Shown here: positions 1 through 9,050 of the stretch, piece after piece | How positions within the stretch are numbered: position 1 is the first letter of the stretch | Layout: each line of letters starts with the position of its first letter | Assembly (NCBI RefSeq): GCF_028613635.1 | Contig: NZ_JAQRMY010000002.1 | Span: 992,001-1,056,000 of the forward strand | Reading direction: 5' to 3' | DNA length: 64,000 nucleotides | Origin: Devosia sp. ZB163 | GTDB lineage: Bacteria; Pseudomonadota; Alphaproteobacteria; Rhizobiales; Devosiaceae | Translations under genes and position numbers: made by a program | The notes under the pieces: model-generated | Told to the model about the DNA's origin: nothing | Seen by the model: the letters and a program-made list of their open reading frames with translations, nothing else | The model's database searches: none

Positions 1-684
1 CTCGCCCTGCCGGAGGGCACGGCGCTCGACGTCGCCGGCCTCGCCGAGACGGTCCAGAAGCGCGCTCCCGTCTACGACAAGGGGCAGGAGGAGCACTACA
101 ACCTGCTCAGCTGCTTCCATAAGAGCCTGCGCGGATCCGACGTGCAGGCCGCCATGTACTGGGCTCAGCGCATGCTGGTCGGCGGCGAGCATCCAGACAC
201 CATCTTCCGCCGCCTCGCCTGCGCCGCCTCCGAGGATGTCGGCATGGCCGACCCGCAGGCCATGGTTCAGGTCATCACCGCCTGGAACGCCTTCGAGCGC
301 ACCGGCCTGCCCGAGGGCGAGCTGTTCATGGCCCAGGCCATCGCCTACGTCGCGACTGCGCCCAAGTCGAACGCCGCCCATGTCGGCTTCAACAACGCCA
401 AGGCGCTGGCGATGCAGACCGGCTCGCTGCCGCCGCCCAAGCACATCCTCAACGCCCCGACGCGGCTCATGAAGGAACTCGGCTACAACAAGGGCTACCG
501 TTACGACCACGATTGGCCCGATGCCTTCTCCGGCCAGGAGTTCTTCCCGGACGAAATGGCCGGCGACAGGCGGCCTGAGTTCTATCAGCCCAATGAGCGT
601 GGCTTCGAACGCGAAGTGAAAAAGCGTCTCGAATTCTGGGCCGGCCGCCGCGAAATGCGACGGCAAGAGGAAGACGACAGCTAG
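1..684 (+). CDS. rarA: Replication-associated recombination protein A, C-terminal part
   Basis: The frame is open from base 1, so the 5' part, with the AAA+ ATPase core, lies outside the window. The visible 227 residues carry the family's C-terminal cluster and tetramerisation region: YDKGQEEHYNLLSCFHKSLR near the start, then GSDVQAAMYWAQRML, then ASEDVGMADP, all typical of RarA/MgsA/WRNIP1. RarA acts at stalled replication forks together with SSB and RecA. The C-terminus ends in a charged tail (RREMRRQEEDDS). The next gene on the same strand is more than 500 bases away. Confidence 0.93.
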   Translation, partial: LALPEGTALDVAGLAETVQKRAPVYDKGQEEHYNLLSCFHKSLRGSDVQAAMYWAQRMLVGGEHPDTIFRRLACAASEDVGMADPQAMVQVITAWNAFERTGLPEGELFMAQAIAYVATAPKSNAAHVGFNNAKALAMQTGSLPPPKHILNAPTRLMKELGYNKGYRYDHDWPDAFSGQEFFPDEMAGDRRPEFYQPNERGFEREVKKRLEFWAGRREMRRQEEDDS

Positions 685-689
685 AGACT

Positions 690-1180
690 GGCCGTTGCTT
701 GGTCGATCCGTCGACCGCCAGTATTAGCGCAATGACCAGGAGCACGAGGAAGGGCACCCGGCCGACGGAGAACCAGGTGAGGACCTGGGAGAACGGGCCG
801 ACTTCGGCTCCGCTCAACTCTGGGGCCGTCATGCTGGCGATCGGAGCGATCGAGCTGTTGTCGCAGCTTGCTGCCGGTTGCCCCGAAGGTGGCCCACTGC
901 ACGGCGTAGCCGCAGATGGAGAAGGCGGTCAGCGAGGCGAAGCAGGGTCAGCCTGCCGAATCCAAGATGCCGCCCTCCGCGGCCGCAGCCAGGCCCCGCT
1001 GATCGACGCGCTCCTCGCTGAACTCGGCCTCAAGGGCGGCTCGCTCAACGGCCTCGTCTCGTCCGCCGTGGCTCCCGCCCTCGACATCGACGAGGGTGAG
1101 GTTGACGGCGTCGCGGTGTCGCCCGCCGCCCGGTAGCCGATCCAGCCTTCGTCCCTTCCCGCCGATGGTGGAGGGGACCG
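690..1180 (-). pseudogene. Decayed YqiJ/DUF1449-like membrane protein remnant
   Basis: This stretch between rarA and crcB has no convincing intact gene. On the minus strand two short pieces look like the conserved membrane part of YqiJ/DUF1449 (OB-fold NfeD-like) proteins. One, at 713-832, reads LTWFSVGRVPFLVLLVIALI. The other, at 864-944, in another frame, reads SLTAFSICGYAVQWATFGA. In the family the first motif precedes the second; here the order is reversed, so the region looks rearranged as well as frameshifted. The plus-strand open frame over 699-1136 has no recognisable domain. Identification rests on motif resemblance only. Confidence 0.35.
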
Positions 1181-1228
1181 ATGCTGCGGGGGCTAGCGCA
1201 ACCAGGGCCCGCCCCGTATTACACGCCG

Positions 1229-1606
1229 ATGCAAGCTTATCTCCTTGTCGGTATTGGCGGCGCCATTGGCGCCATGGCGCGCTACGGCGCGCAGGTGCTG
1301 ATCGGCTCCCTGCCGAACGGCTTTCCGGTCTCGACCTTCCTCATCAACATCGTTGGATCGATCGCCATGGGTGTCCTCGTGGGCGTGCTCGCCAAGTACA
1401 CGCCGAACTACCAGAACGAGATCCGGCTGTTCGTCGCCGTCGGTATCTTCGGCGGCTTCACCACCTTCTCGAGCTTCTCGCTCGACGCCATTGCGCTGAT
1501 CGAGCGCGGCGACGTCCTCCTCGCCGGCGTCTACATCGTCGGCTCGGTGCTGCTCTCGATCGCCGGGCTGTGGATGGGCATGCTGGCCATGCGGGTGATC
1601 GCATGA
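1229..1606 (+). CDS. crcB: Fluoride exporter Fluc/CrcB
   Basis: A 125-residue protein with four hydrophobic segments. It has the family signatures GGAIGAMARYG at the N-terminus, FLINIVGS in the second helix and GGFTTFSSFS in the third. CrcB/Fluc dimers form a dual-topology channel that exports fluoride across the inner membrane. I chose the ATG at 1229 because the longer frame from 1181 adds an unconserved 16-residue leader. The stop overlaps the rluC start (ATGA), so the two are probably translated together. No fluoride riboswitch is evident upstream. Confidence 0.93.
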   Translation: MQAYLLVGIGGAIGAMARYGAQVLIGSLPNGFPVSTFLINIVGSIAMGVLVGVLAKYTPNYQNEIRLFVAVGIFGGFTTFSSFSLDAIALIERGDVLLAGVYIVGSVLLSIAGLWMGMLAMRVIA

Positions 1607-2589
1607 GCGGGGTACGTCAGCAGGTCGTCGCCCGCGACGAGGACGGCATGCGGCTCGACCGCTGGTTCCAGACGCATTTCCCTCAGGTGACCTTCGGGCA
1701 CCTCCAGAAGCTCCTGCGATCAGGCCAGGTGCGCGTCGATTCCGGCCGCGTGAAGACCAATACCCGCCTCGCGACCGGCCAGGTCGTGCGCGTCCCGCCC
1801 ATCGAGGCCGCGCCGGACAAGCCCGAAGGCGCCGTGAACAGCAAGGACGCCGAGTTCCTCCGCTCGATCATCCTCTACGAGGACGACGACCTTTACGTCT
1901 TCAACAAGCCGCACGGCCTCGCTTCGCAAGGCGGCAGCGGCACCAAGCGGCACATGGATGGGCTCCTGAAGAGCCTGCCCAACAAGAAGGGCGAGGCCCC
2001 GCGCCTGGTCCACCGCCTCGACCGCGACACCTCCGGCTGCCTCGTCGTCGCCAAGACCAAGGCCGCGGCCACGCATTTCGGGACGGTGTTTTCCTCGCGC
2101 CAGGCCCGCAAGATCTACTGGGCCGTCGTCTGGGGCAACCCGCACCCCAAGCAGGGCTCCATCTCGTGCTTCCTCGCCAAGCAGGCGACGACCGACGGCG
2201 AGCAGATGGTCGTCGTCCCGCAGGGCACGCCCCACGCCCAGCACTCGATGAGCTACTATTCCACCACCGACACCGCTGCCCGGCGCTTCGCCTGGGTGAC
2301 GCTGAAGCCGGTGACCGGCCGCACGCACCAGTTGCGCGTCCACATGGCTCAGCTCGGCAACCCCATCATGGGCGATCCGCGCTACTTCAACATCCAGAAC
2401 TGGGAAGCGCCCGAGCAGATTTCGAAGGGCCTTCACCTCCACGCCCGCCGCATCCGCCTGCCGCTCCGCAACGGCCAGTTCCTCGATATCTCGGCGCCGC
2501 TGCCCCCGCACATGCAGGCAACCTTCGACGTGCTCGGCTTCGATGCCGATCGCTACGACGCGCAGGATCAGGACCCCGAGGACGCCTGA
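1603..2589 (+). CDS. rluC: 23S rRNA pseudouridine synthase, RluC/RluD family
   Basis: A 328-residue RluA-family pseudouridine synthase. An S4 RNA-binding domain occupies about residues 15-75 (GMRLDRWFQTHFPQ). The catalytic domain carries HRLDRDTSG with the catalytic Asp, and GRTHQLRVH further on. RluC modifies uridines 955, 2504 and 2580 of E. coli 23S rRNA; which sites this enzyme uses is inferred. The start ATG at 1603 overlaps the crcB stop by four bases; the open frame runs further upstream but that part is only crcB read in another frame. Confidence 0.9.
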   Translation: MSGVRQQVVARDEDGMRLDRWFQTHFPQVTFGHLQKLLRSGQVRVDSGRVKTNTRLATGQVVRVPPIEAAPDKPEGAVNSKDAEFLRSIILYEDDDLYVFNKPHGLASQGGSGTKRHMDGLLKSLPNKKGEAPRLVHRLDRDTSGCLVVAKTKAAATHFGTVFSSRQARKIYWAVVWGNPHPKQGSISCFLAKQATTDGEQMVVVPQGTPHAQHSMSYYSTTDTAARRFAWVTLKPVTGRTHQLRVHMAQLGNPIMGDPRYFNIQNWEAPEQISKGLHLHARRIRLPLRNGQFLDISAPLPPHMQATFDVLGFDADRYDAQDQDPEDA

Positions 2590-2673
2590 TCAAAACCGCG
2601 CGAGCGGCGGACGTATTCGCGTTGTCACGTGTTCCTCTCCTGGCGCCCGTGGTGGGCCCATAGGGAGATGACA

Positions 2674-3306
2674 ATGCACACGTTCGTATTCGCCGCCGCC
2701 ACCGCGGTCGGCCTCGCATTTGCCGCCGCACCCGCACTTGCCCAGGATGCCTCCACTATGACGTTCTTCGTCACCTCGGTCGGGGCCGGTGACGGGGCCA
2801 ATCTCGGCGGCCTCGCGGGCGCCGATGCCCACTGCCAGAAGTTGGCCGAGGCAGCCGGCTCCACCGGCAAGACCTGGCACGCCTACCTCAGCGCCGAAGG
2901 CACGAACGCCAAGGACCGCATCGGCGCCGGACCCTGGCAGAACTTCAAGGGCGAGGTGATCGCCACCGACGTCGCCAACCTCCACTCCGCCGACAACAAG
3001 CTCACCAAGGCCACTGCGCTCGATGAGAAGGGCATGGAGATCAAGGGCCGCGGCGACCAGCCCAACCAGCACGACATCCTCACCGGCTCCAATCCGGATG
3101 GCACCCTCGCTGCCGGGCAGACCTGCGGCGACTGGACGCTCAACGGCGAAGGCAGCGCCATCGTCGGCCATTCCGACCGCATGGGCCTCGACGATTCCGA
3201 CGCCGCCAAGTCGTGGAACTCCTCGCACCCGTCGCGCGGCTGCGGTCAGGAAGCCCTCGTCGGAACCGGCGGGGCGGGCCTGTTGTACTGCTTCGCCGCG
3301 ATGTAG
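2674..3306 (+). CDS. Secreted lectin-like protein
   Basis: A protein of about 210 residues with a Sec signal peptide that ends at ALA-QDA, so it is probably periplasmic or secreted. The mature part, FFVTSVGAGDGANLGGLAGAD followed by C, Trp-rich segments, and CGDWT, SRGCGQE and LLYCFA near the end, matches a family usually annotated as lectin with a C-type-lectin/endostatin-like fold. Four conserved Cys suggest disulfides. The start at 2674 has a GGGAG ribosome site six bases upstream; ATG 2668 is an alternative. The ligand is unknown. A long palindrome follows the stop. Confidence 0.6.
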   Translation: MHTFVFAAATAVGLAFAAAPALAQDASTMTFFVTSVGAGDGANLGGLAGADAHCQKLAEAAGSTGKTWHAYLSAEGTNAKDRIGAGPWQNFKGEVIATDVANLHSADNKLTKATALDEKGMEIKGRGDQPNQHDILTGSNPDGTLAAGQTCGDWTLNGEGSAIVGHSDRMGLDDSDAAKSWNSSHPSRGCGQEALVGTGGAGLLYCFAAM

Positions 3307-3319
3307 AATCGCCCCACGG

Positions 3320-3342
3320 CGCGGGGCGTGTCACGCCCCGCG
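3320..3342. terminator. Perfect palindrome after the lectin-like gene
   Basis: Two 11-base arms, CGCGGGGCGTG and CACGCCCCGCG, face each other around a single T, 14 bases after the stop at 3306. No T-run follows, so it is either an imperfect intrinsic terminator, an RNA 3' end stabiliser or a protein site. The next gene starts 39 bases later. Confidence 0.45.
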
Positions 3343-3380
3343 ACCTGTGGCTCTCAACGGGCCGGAGAAGGGATCATCCC

Positions 3381-4043
3381 GTGCGGCTCATCGTCTTCGA
3401 CATGGACGGAACTCTGATCGACACCGAGGCGCTCATCTCCGAGCACATGGGGTCGGCATTCGCCTCGCTCGACCTGCCGGCGCCCACGCCGGCCGAGGTC
3501 CGCCAGATCATCGGCCTCTCGCTCCCCGTCGCCGTCGGCCAGCTGGCCCGCACCGACGACATCGACCTGATCGAGGGGATCGTCGGCCAGTACAAGCAGT
3601 TCTACCGGGCCTCGCTGGCCGACGACATCGATCGCGAGCCGCTCTATCCCGGCGCCCGCGACGCGCTCGACCGGCTACGCGCCCAGCGCGGCACCATTCT
3701 CGGTGTCGCGACAGGCAAGGGCCTCACCGGCGTCGCCCGCATTCTCGGCAAGCACGGCATTGCCGGCCATTTCGTCACGCTGCAGACGCCGGACCACAAT
3801 CCGAGCAAGCCGCACCCCGGCATGCTGTTAAGCGCCATGGCCGAGACCGGCGCGCCGCCGGAGCAGACCGTGATGATCGGCGATTCCGTCTACGACATGG
3901 AGCTCGCCCGCGCCGCCAACGTTCGCGCCATCGGCGTCACCTGGGGCTACCACGACGCCGCCGACCTCCTGAAAGCCGGGGCAGGGGCCCTGATCCACAA
4001 CTATTCCGAGCTCGAAGCCGCGATCGAGCGGGTCCTGGAGTAG
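3381..4043 (+). CDS. HAD-family phosphatase (copy 1)
   Basis: A 220-residue HAD-superfamily hydrolase with a C1 helical cap. Motif I is DMDGTLID (nucleophile Asp then acid/base Asp), motif II is the Thr of GVATGKG, motif III the Lys of NPSKPHP, and motif IV GDSVYDMELA. This layout is that of the phosphoglycolate phosphatase/Gph-like group; the substrate cannot be named. It starts with GTG at 3381, eight bases after a GGAGAAGGG ribosome site. The next gene, 100 bases on, is a close paralogue, indicating a tandem duplication. Confidence 0.87.
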   Translation: MRLIVFDMDGTLIDTEALISEHMGSAFASLDLPAPTPAEVRQIIGLSLPVAVGQLARTDDIDLIEGIVGQYKQFYRASLADDIDREPLYPGARDALDRLRAQRGTILGVATGKGLTGVARILGKHGIAGHFVTLQTPDHNPSKPHPGMLLSAMAETGAPPEQTVMIGDSVYDMELARAANVRAIGVTWGYHDAADLLKAGAGALIHNYSELEAAIERVLE

Positions 4044-4144
4044 CACCACGTCGGTGCAACTCCTCGCGAATGAGCTATGCCTTTGCAGGGCGTGACACAT
4101 CGGGGAAATTGTGGTTCTGAGCGGGCCTAACAGGAGTTCTCCCG

Positions 4145-4804
4145 ATGCGGCTCGTCGTCTTCGATCTCGATGGTACCCTGATCAATTCCGAAGCGCTCAT
4201 CATCGAGACGGTCCGCGAGTCCTTCGCCTCGGTGGGCCAGGCGATCCCCACCGACGACGCCATCCGCTCCATCTCCGGCATCACCGCGCGCGACGCCATG
4301 GGCATCCTCGCGCCCGGTGTCGACAGCGACCGGATCGACGTGATTCTCAACGCCTACCGCGCTACGTACCTGCAGAAGGCCGGTCTCGCTCGCGAGCCCA
4401 TGTTCGACGGCGCCCTCGAGGCCCTCGATCGCCTGCAGGCCGATCCCGAAACGATCCTCGCCGTGGCCACGGGCAAGGGCCACGCCGGCGCCATCACGCT
4501 GCTCGAGCGCCACGAGATCATCGGCCGCTTCAGCTCGATCCAGACACCCGCTCACAACCGGGGCAAGCCCGATCCGCAGATGATCGAGACGGCGATGGAC
4601 AAGGCCGGCATCGGCCGCGAAGCCACCGTAATGATCGGCGACACTTCCCACGACATGAAGATGGCCCGAAACGCCGGCGTCAAAGCCCTTGGCGTCAGCT
4701 GGGGCTATCACTCGGTAGCCGATCTCGAGGCCGCAGGCGCCCACCTCGTCATCCATCGGATGGAAGAACTGGTCGACGCCGTCGACAAGCTGCTGGAGGC
4801 CTGA
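4145..4804 (+). CDS. HAD-family phosphatase (copy 2)
   Basis: A 219-residue paralogue of the preceding gene, with the same motif set: FDLDGTLINSE, AVATGKGHAG, HNRGKPDP and GDTSHDMKMARNAG. Both keep WGYHS/D near the C-terminus. The start ATG follows AGGAG at 4130-4134. The stop overlaps the start of the ATP12 gene (TGATG), so the two are probably translationally coupled. In related alphaproteobacteria a HAD phosphatase between rluC and ATP12 is a common arrangement; the duplicated state is the local feature. Substrate unknown. Confidence 0.87.
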   Translation: MRLVVFDLDGTLINSEALIIETVRESFASVGQAIPTDDAIRSISGITARDAMGILAPGVDSDRIDVILNAYRATYLQKAGLAREPMFDGALEALDRLQADPETILAVATGKGHAGAITLLERHEIIGRFSSIQTPAHNRGKPDPQMIETAMDKAGIGREATVMIGDTSHDMKMARNAGVKALGVSWGYHSVADLEAAGAHLVIHRMEELVDAVDKLLEA

Positions 4805-5580
4805 TGCGCGAGTTCCTCGAAGACGCCGACAAGCACCGCGACGACGGCTACGGCCGGGCGCAACACCTCAACAAGGTCGAGCTGCCCAAGCGCTTCTATA
4901 AGGAAGTTGGCGTCGGCTCCGCCAGCGGTGGCTTCGCGGTCACTCTCGACGGCAAGACGCCGCGCACCCCTTCGCAGAAGCCGGTGGTGGTGCCGCACCA
5001 ACCTGTGGCCGCCGCCATGGCCGAGGAGTGGGCGGCGCAGCAGGAATTCATCGATCCCAAGACCATGCCAGTGGTCCGCCTGATCAACTCGGCGGTCGAG
5101 GCCGGCGACGAGCGCCTCGAGGCGCTGCGCGAGGAGATCGTCAAATACTCCGGCAACGACCTGCTGCTCTATCGCGCCGATACGCCGCGCGAGCTGGTCG
5201 CCGAACAGGAACGGGTTTGGGACGCGGTGCTGGTGAAGCTCGCCCGCCATTTCGAGATCGGCTTCCAGCCCACCACCGGCATCCTGCACCAGCCACAGCC
5301 CGCCCCGACTCTGGAGCGCCTCCGCGCTTCGCTGGCCGACGCTGCACTGATCGAGGCCGTAGCGCTGAACTCGCTCACCGGCATCACCGGCTCGGGCCTC
5401 CTCAGCATCGCGCTTCGCGAAAGCCTGCTGACCCCGGAAGAAGTCTGGACCGCCGCCCACGTCGACGAAGACCACAACATCCGCCTCTGGGGCGAAGTTG
5501 AAGAAGCCACCGAACGCCGCACGAAGCGCCGGCTGGATTTCGACGCCGCTGTGCGCGTGCTGGAGATGGTGAGGGGCTAG
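4804..5580 (+). CDS. ATP12 family chaperone for F1-ATPase assembly
   Basis: A 258-residue protein of the ATP12 family, found in mitochondria and alphaproteobacteria, where it assists assembly of the F1 alpha subunit. Typical stretches are KRFYKEV, FAVTLDGKTPRTP, VVVPHQPVAAAMAEEW, INSAVE, SGNDLLLYRA, LNSLTGITGSGLL and VDEDHNIRLWGE. The start codon overlaps the stop of the upstream HAD gene. The open frame extends upstream to 4111, but only across that HAD gene in another frame. Confidence 0.93.
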   Translation: MREFLEDADKHRDDGYGRAQHLNKVELPKRFYKEVGVGSASGGFAVTLDGKTPRTPSQKPVVVPHQPVAAAMAEEWAAQQEFIDPKTMPVVRLINSAVEAGDERLEALREEIVKYSGNDLLLYRADTPRELVAEQERVWDAVLVKLARHFEIGFQPTTGILHQPQPAPTLERLRASLADAALIEAVALNSLTGITGSGLLSIALRESLLTPEEVWTAAHVDEDHNIRLWGEVEEATERRTKRRLDFDAAVRVLEMVRG

Positions 5581-5589
5581 AGGCATGCG

Positions 5590-5663
5590 CCCCTCTCCCC
5601 CTGAGGGGAGAGGGTAGTGCAGCTAGGACCTTCAGGTCCGCAGCGAAACTAGGGTGAGGGGCT
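5590..5663. repeat. REP-like palindromic repeat, copy 1
   Basis: An inverted repeat CCCTCTCCCC / GGGGAGAGGG is followed about 40 bases later by GGTGAGGGG. It belongs to the same family as the elements at 5716 and 14158. Such hairpin repeats are common between genes in Hyphomicrobiales. It lies just after ATP12, where it may also act as a 3' end structure. Confidence 0.7.
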
Positions 5664-5715
5664 CAGCTTCTCGGCGAGCGCGTGTTGTGTGCGCCGGCAG
5701 TCGTAGTCGGGTGTT

Positions 5716-5768
5716 CTTCTCCCCGTCGGGGAGAAGGTGGACCGGCGAAGCCGGGACGGGTGAGGGGC
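5716..5768. repeat. REP-like palindromic repeat, copy 2
   Basis: Arms CTTCTCCCC (5716-5724) and GGGGAGAAG (5728-5736) form a nine-pair hairpin, followed by GTGGACCGGCGAAGCCGG and GGTGAGGGG. The tail matches the layout of the other two copies. It sits between convergent ATP12 and folK; nothing coding is visible in 5581-5825. Confidence 0.7.
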
Positions 5769-5825
5769 GCAGGCCCGTGAACAACGAAATCTAGGTGCAT
5801 GCGGCGGCCGAGCGGATGGCGGCCC

Positions 5826-6266
5826 CTAGGTGCCGGTCGCACGCCCCACAATCCACTCCGCCACCTCGGGCGCAATCTCCCGCAGCGGCTCCAGCACGAA
5901 ATCGCGTTCATGCGCATACCGGTGCGGCACGTGCAGGCGCTCCTCGTCGAGCTCCAGTCGCTCATAGGCCACAACGTCGATATCGATCCGCCGCGGGCCC
6001 CAGCGGATGTCGCGCACCCGGCCCATCCCGCGCTCGATGCCGAGACACGCGTCCAGCAGCTCAAGCGGTGCGAGGCTGGTTTCGACCTCTACCACCATGT
6101 TCGAAAAGTCCGGCTGGTCCGTCTTGCCCCACGGCTTGGTCAGCAACATCCCGGATTGCCGGACGACCCGGATGCCGGGCCACCTGTCCAGCCGCTCGAC
6201 CGCCTCACGCACCTGCGCCGGCGGATCGCCGATATTGGCCCCCAGCCCAAGCCACGCGCGCGCCAT
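5826..6266 (-). CDS. folK: 2-amino-4-hydroxy-6-hydroxymethyldihydropteridine diphosphokinase
   Basis: A 146-residue HPPK. It transfers pyrophosphate from ATP to 6-hydroxymethyl-dihydropterin in folate synthesis. The family signatures are GLGANIGDP at the start, NMVVEVET in the middle, GRVRDIRWGPRRIDIDVVAY with the Mg-binding Asp pair, and VPHRYAHERDFVLEPL. It is the last gene of a rimO-folP-folB-folK run and its start overlaps the folB stop by one base, which supports co-translation. Confidence 0.94.
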   Translation of the reverse strand: MARAWLGLGANIGDPPAQVREAVERLDRWPGIRVVRQSGMLLTKPWGKTDQPDFSNMVVEVETSLAPLELLDACLGIERGMGRVRDIRWGPRRIDIDVVAYERLELDEERLHVPHRYAHERDFVLEPLREIAPEVAEWIVGRATGT

Positions 6267-6652
6267 CAGCGGTCGTCCCGGTGACGGTGCAGCTCGATCG
6301 CCGCCTCGCCCGAAGCCATGGGAATCGGCGCCGAGGGCTTCCGCACCCTGATCTGGATCCACTGGATCGGCCCGAAAGCCTCGAACAGGCGATCGACGAC
6401 ATGCTGCGCCACGGCCTCGATCAGCTTGAACCGCCGCCCCTCGAAGGCTGCCTTCGCCACCTCGTAGATCTCGGCATAGGAGACGCTGGCGGAAAGCTCG
6501 TCGGTCCGCCCGGCCGCCAGGAGGTCGATTCCACACACGAGATCGACATGGAACCGCTGGCCGAGCACGGCCTCCTCGGGCATCACCCCGTGATAGGCGT
6601 AGAACCCCAGATCGCTGAGGGTGATGCGGTCGCCGGCAAAGTCTCTGGTCAC
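6266..6652 (-). CDS. folB: Dihydroneopterin aldolase
   Basis: A 128-residue FolB, which cleaves dihydroneopterin to 6-hydroxymethyl-dihydropterin and glycolaldehyde. Signatures are LGFYAYHGVMPEEAVLGQRF, SYAEIYEVAK, FKLIEAVAQHV and the C-terminal VRKPSAPI. I chose GTG at 6652: it has AGGA seven bases upstream and starts one base after the folP stop. An in-frame ATG at 6679 is possible but lacks a ribosome site and would overlap folP by 26 bases. Confidence 0.92.
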   Translation of the reverse strand: MTRDFAGDRITLSDLGFYAYHGVMPEEAVLGQRFHVDLVCGIDLLAAGRTDELSASVSYAEIYEVAKAAFEGRRFKLIEAVAQHVVDRLFEAFGPIQWIQIRVRKPSAPIPMASGEAAIELHRHRDDR

Positions 6653-6653
6653 G

Positions 6654-7511
6654 TCAAAGTCCTGGTTGCGCGGGCCCATACAGGGCCGCTTCGGCCACGC
6701 GCAGGGCGTCGCGGTTGGGCCGCACGTCATGCACGCGAAAAATCTGGGCGCCCGCGGCATAGCCGAGCACCGACGTCGCCACGGTTCCCGCCACGCGCTG
6801 GTCCGCCGGCACATCCAGCAACCGCCCGATCATCGACTTCCGCGACGTCCCGACGAGCACCGGAAAGCCCAGCGCCACCAGCTCCGGCAGTCGCCGCAGC
6901 AGCTCGTAGTTCTCCTCGAGCGACTTGGCGAACCCGAAGCCCGGATCGAGCGCGATCTGGCTCCGCACCACGCCGGCATCTTCCGCGATCCCGAGCGTGC
7001 GCTCGAAATAGCGGCGCATCTCATCGATGAGATCGCGGCTGCTGTCCCGGTCCTTGTCCCAGTGCATCGCGATGATCGGGGCACCGCGATCCGCTGCAAC
7101 CGTCGCCAGCTCAGGGTCGCGCTGCAGCCCGTAGACGTCGTTGACGATGTCGGCGCCCGCATCGAGCGCCCGTGCCGCAACGGCGGCCTTGTAGCTGTCG
7201 ATCGAGATCGGCAGCTGCACGCCATCGCCCCGCAGCGCCTCGATCACCGGGAGGACGCGGCCGATCTCATCGTCCGCCCCCACCTCGTCGGCGCCCGGCC
7301 TTGTGCTCTCGCCGCCCACGTCGATGATATCTGCGCCTTCCGCGGCCAGCACCTGGGCATGAGATCGCGCCGCCGGCACGGCATCGAACCGGCCGCCATC
7401 GGAAAAGCTGTCCGGCGTCACATTGAGGATGCCCATCACCCGGGCGGTCCGCCCGAGCGCCATGGTGCCGCCGCCGGGCAGCGTCAGCACATGCTCACGA
7501 TGGAGAAGCAT
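6654..7511 (-). CDS. folP: Dihydropteroate synthase
   Basis: A 285-residue DHPS, the sulfonamide target, which joins p-aminobenzoate to 6-hydroxymethyl-dihydropterin pyrophosphate. Signatures are MGILNVTPDSFSDGG, DVGGESTRPGA, SIDSYK, NDVYGL, LDPGFGFAKS and GTSRKS. The ATG at 7511 shares one base with the rimO stop (TGATG). The frame runs further upstream through rimO, but that part is not conserved. Confidence 0.94.
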   Translation of the reverse strand: MLLHREHVLTLPGGGTMALGRTARVMGILNVTPDSFSDGGRFDAVPAARSHAQVLAAEGADIIDVGGESTRPGADEVGADDEIGRVLPVIEALRGDGVQLPISIDSYKAAVAARALDAGADIVNDVYGLQRDPELATVAADRGAPIIAMHWDKDRDSSRDLIDEMRRYFERTLGIAEDAGVVRSQIALDPGFGFAKSLEENYELLRRLPELVALGFPVLVGTSRKSMIGRLLDVPADQRVAGTVATSVLGYAAGAQIFRVHDVRPNRDALRVAEAALYGPAQPGL

Positions 7512-8878
7512 CACTTCGACGCGGTGACCGCGGCCTTCTGCTCGTCCCGGGCAGCAACGTCCGCCGGCACGCCGAAGAGGTCGTACTCGTCCGAATCCGT
7601 CACGGTCACCGACACCATGTCGCCCGGCTTGATGCCGTCGGCTTCGTGGATGATCACCGTGCCGTCGATCTCGGGCGCATCCCACTGGCTGCGGCCGATA
7701 GCGCGGCCCATCTCGGGCTGCACGTCGTCCACCAGCACGTCGATGGTGCGGCCGACCTTCTTGGACAGCACATGCGCCGAAATGTCCTGCGCCACTTCCA
7801 TCAGCCGCTCGTAGCGCTCGCGCTTCAGCTCATCGGGCACAATGCCCTCGATGTCGTTGGCGGGCGCGCCCGTCACCGGCTCGTATTCGAAGCAGCCGAT
7901 CCGGTCGATCTCGGCCTCTTCCAGCCAGTCGAGCAGGAACTCGAAGTCCTCCTCGGTCTCGCCCGGGAAGCCGACGATGAAGTTGGAGCGGATCGCGAGG
8001 TCCGGCGCCACTGCACGCCAGGCCTTGATCCGGTCGAGCGTCTTCACCTGGTTGGCCGGGCGGCGCATCGACTTCAGCACCGACGGCGCGGCGTGCTGGA
8101 ACGGGATATCGAGATAGGGGAGGATCTTGCCCTCGGCCATCAGCGGGATGACGCTGTCGACGTGGGGGTAGGGATAGACGTAGTGGAGCCGGGTCCACAC
8201 GTCCATCTTGCCCAGTTCCTCAGCCAGCGTCTGGAAGCGCGCCTCGACGTCGCGGCCGCGGAACTTCGAACTCTGGTACTTGATATCGAGCCCGTAGGCC
8301 GAGGTGTCCTGGGAGATCACCATGATCTCCTTGACGCCCGTCGCCACCAGCCGCTCCGCCTCGTACAGCACCGACGCGATCGGGCGCGACACCAGGTCGC
8401 CGCGGATCTGCGGGATGATGCAGAAGGTGCAGCGGTTGTTGCAGCCCTCGGAAATCTTCATGTACGCGTAGTGCCGCGGCGTCAGCTTCAGGCCGGCTTC
8501 CGGCACCAGGTCGACGAACTTGTTCGGCACCGGCGGCACATGGGTGTTCACCGCGTTGACCACATCCTCGTACTGGTGCGGGCCGGTGACGGCGAGCACG
8601 CTCGGATGCGTGGCGCGGATCATCTCTTCCTCGACGCCAAGGCAGCCGGTGACGATGACGCGCCCGTTGGCGCCGACGGCTTCGCCGATCGCCTCGAGGC
8701 TTTCCTTCTTGGCGCTGTCGAGGAAGCCGCAGGTGTTCACCAGCACGACGTCCGCGCCCTCGTAGTCGCGCGAGAACGAGTAACCCTGCGAGCGCAGGGT
8801 CGTCATGATGCGTTCGGAGTCGACGAGCGCCTTGGGGCAGCCGAGGCTGACCAGGCCAATCTTTGGAGCTTGTGTCAT
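7511..8878 (-). CDS. rimO: Ribosomal protein S12 methylthiotransferase RimO
   Basis: A 455-residue radical SAM enzyme that adds a methylthio group to the conserved Asp of ribosomal protein S12. It shows the N-terminal UPF0004 domain ([31 protein letters not shown], whose three Cys bind one Fe-S cluster), the radical SAM motif CNNRCTFC, and a C-terminal TRAM domain. The ATG at 8878 begins [13 protein letters not shown]. It is first in the folP-folB-folK run and divergent from the first DoxX gene. Confidence 0.95.
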   Translation of the reverse strand: MTQAPKIGLVSLGCPKALVDSERIMTTLRSQGYSFSRDYEGADVVLVNTCGFLDSAKKESLEAIGEAVGANGRVIVTGCLGVEEEMIRATHPSVLAVTGPHQYEDVVNAVNTHVPPVPNKFVDLVPEAGLKLTPRHYAYMKISEGCNNRCTFCIIPQIRGDLVSRPIASVLYEAERLVATGVKEIMVISQDTSAYGLDIKYQSSKFRGRDVEARFQTLAEELGKMDVWTRLHYVYPYPHVDSVIPLMAEGKILPYLDIPFQHAAPSVLKSMRRPANQVKTLDRIKAWRAVAPDLAIRSNFIVGFPGETEEDFEFLLDWLEEAEIDRIGCFEYEPVTGAPANDIEGIVPDELKRERYERLMEVAQDISAHVLSKKVGRTIDVLVDDVQPEMGRAIGRSQWDAPEIDGTVIIHEADGIKPGDMVSVTVTDSDEYDLFGVPADVAARDEQKAAVTASK

Positions 8879-8974
8879 TGGCGCGCGGATATAAGCCAAA
8901 CTGTGGAAAAAGCAATGATCGGCACTCTGCGATAGAAGCAGGGCAGCCCTGATCACGCCCGATCACTAACCGTT

Positions 8975-9050
8975 TAGTTGACCAGAATCTTGATAGCGGG
9001 GCTCTCCTTTCGGGCGCCCACCTCCCAGGGCGTCAACTGAAAGACCACTT
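8975..9050 (+). promoter_or_regulatory. Leader of doxX copy 1 (duplicated upstream element)
   Basis: The 76 bases before the first DoxX gene align with the 72 bases before the second: AGTTG, then GAATCTTGA, then GCGCCCAC/GCGCCCAC, then GGCGTCA, at nearly the same distances from the ATG. The shared blocks suggest a common promoter or leader, copied along with the gene. Just upstream, at 8964-8977, ACTAA and TTAGT form a short dyad that the second copy lacks. Confidence 0.45.
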
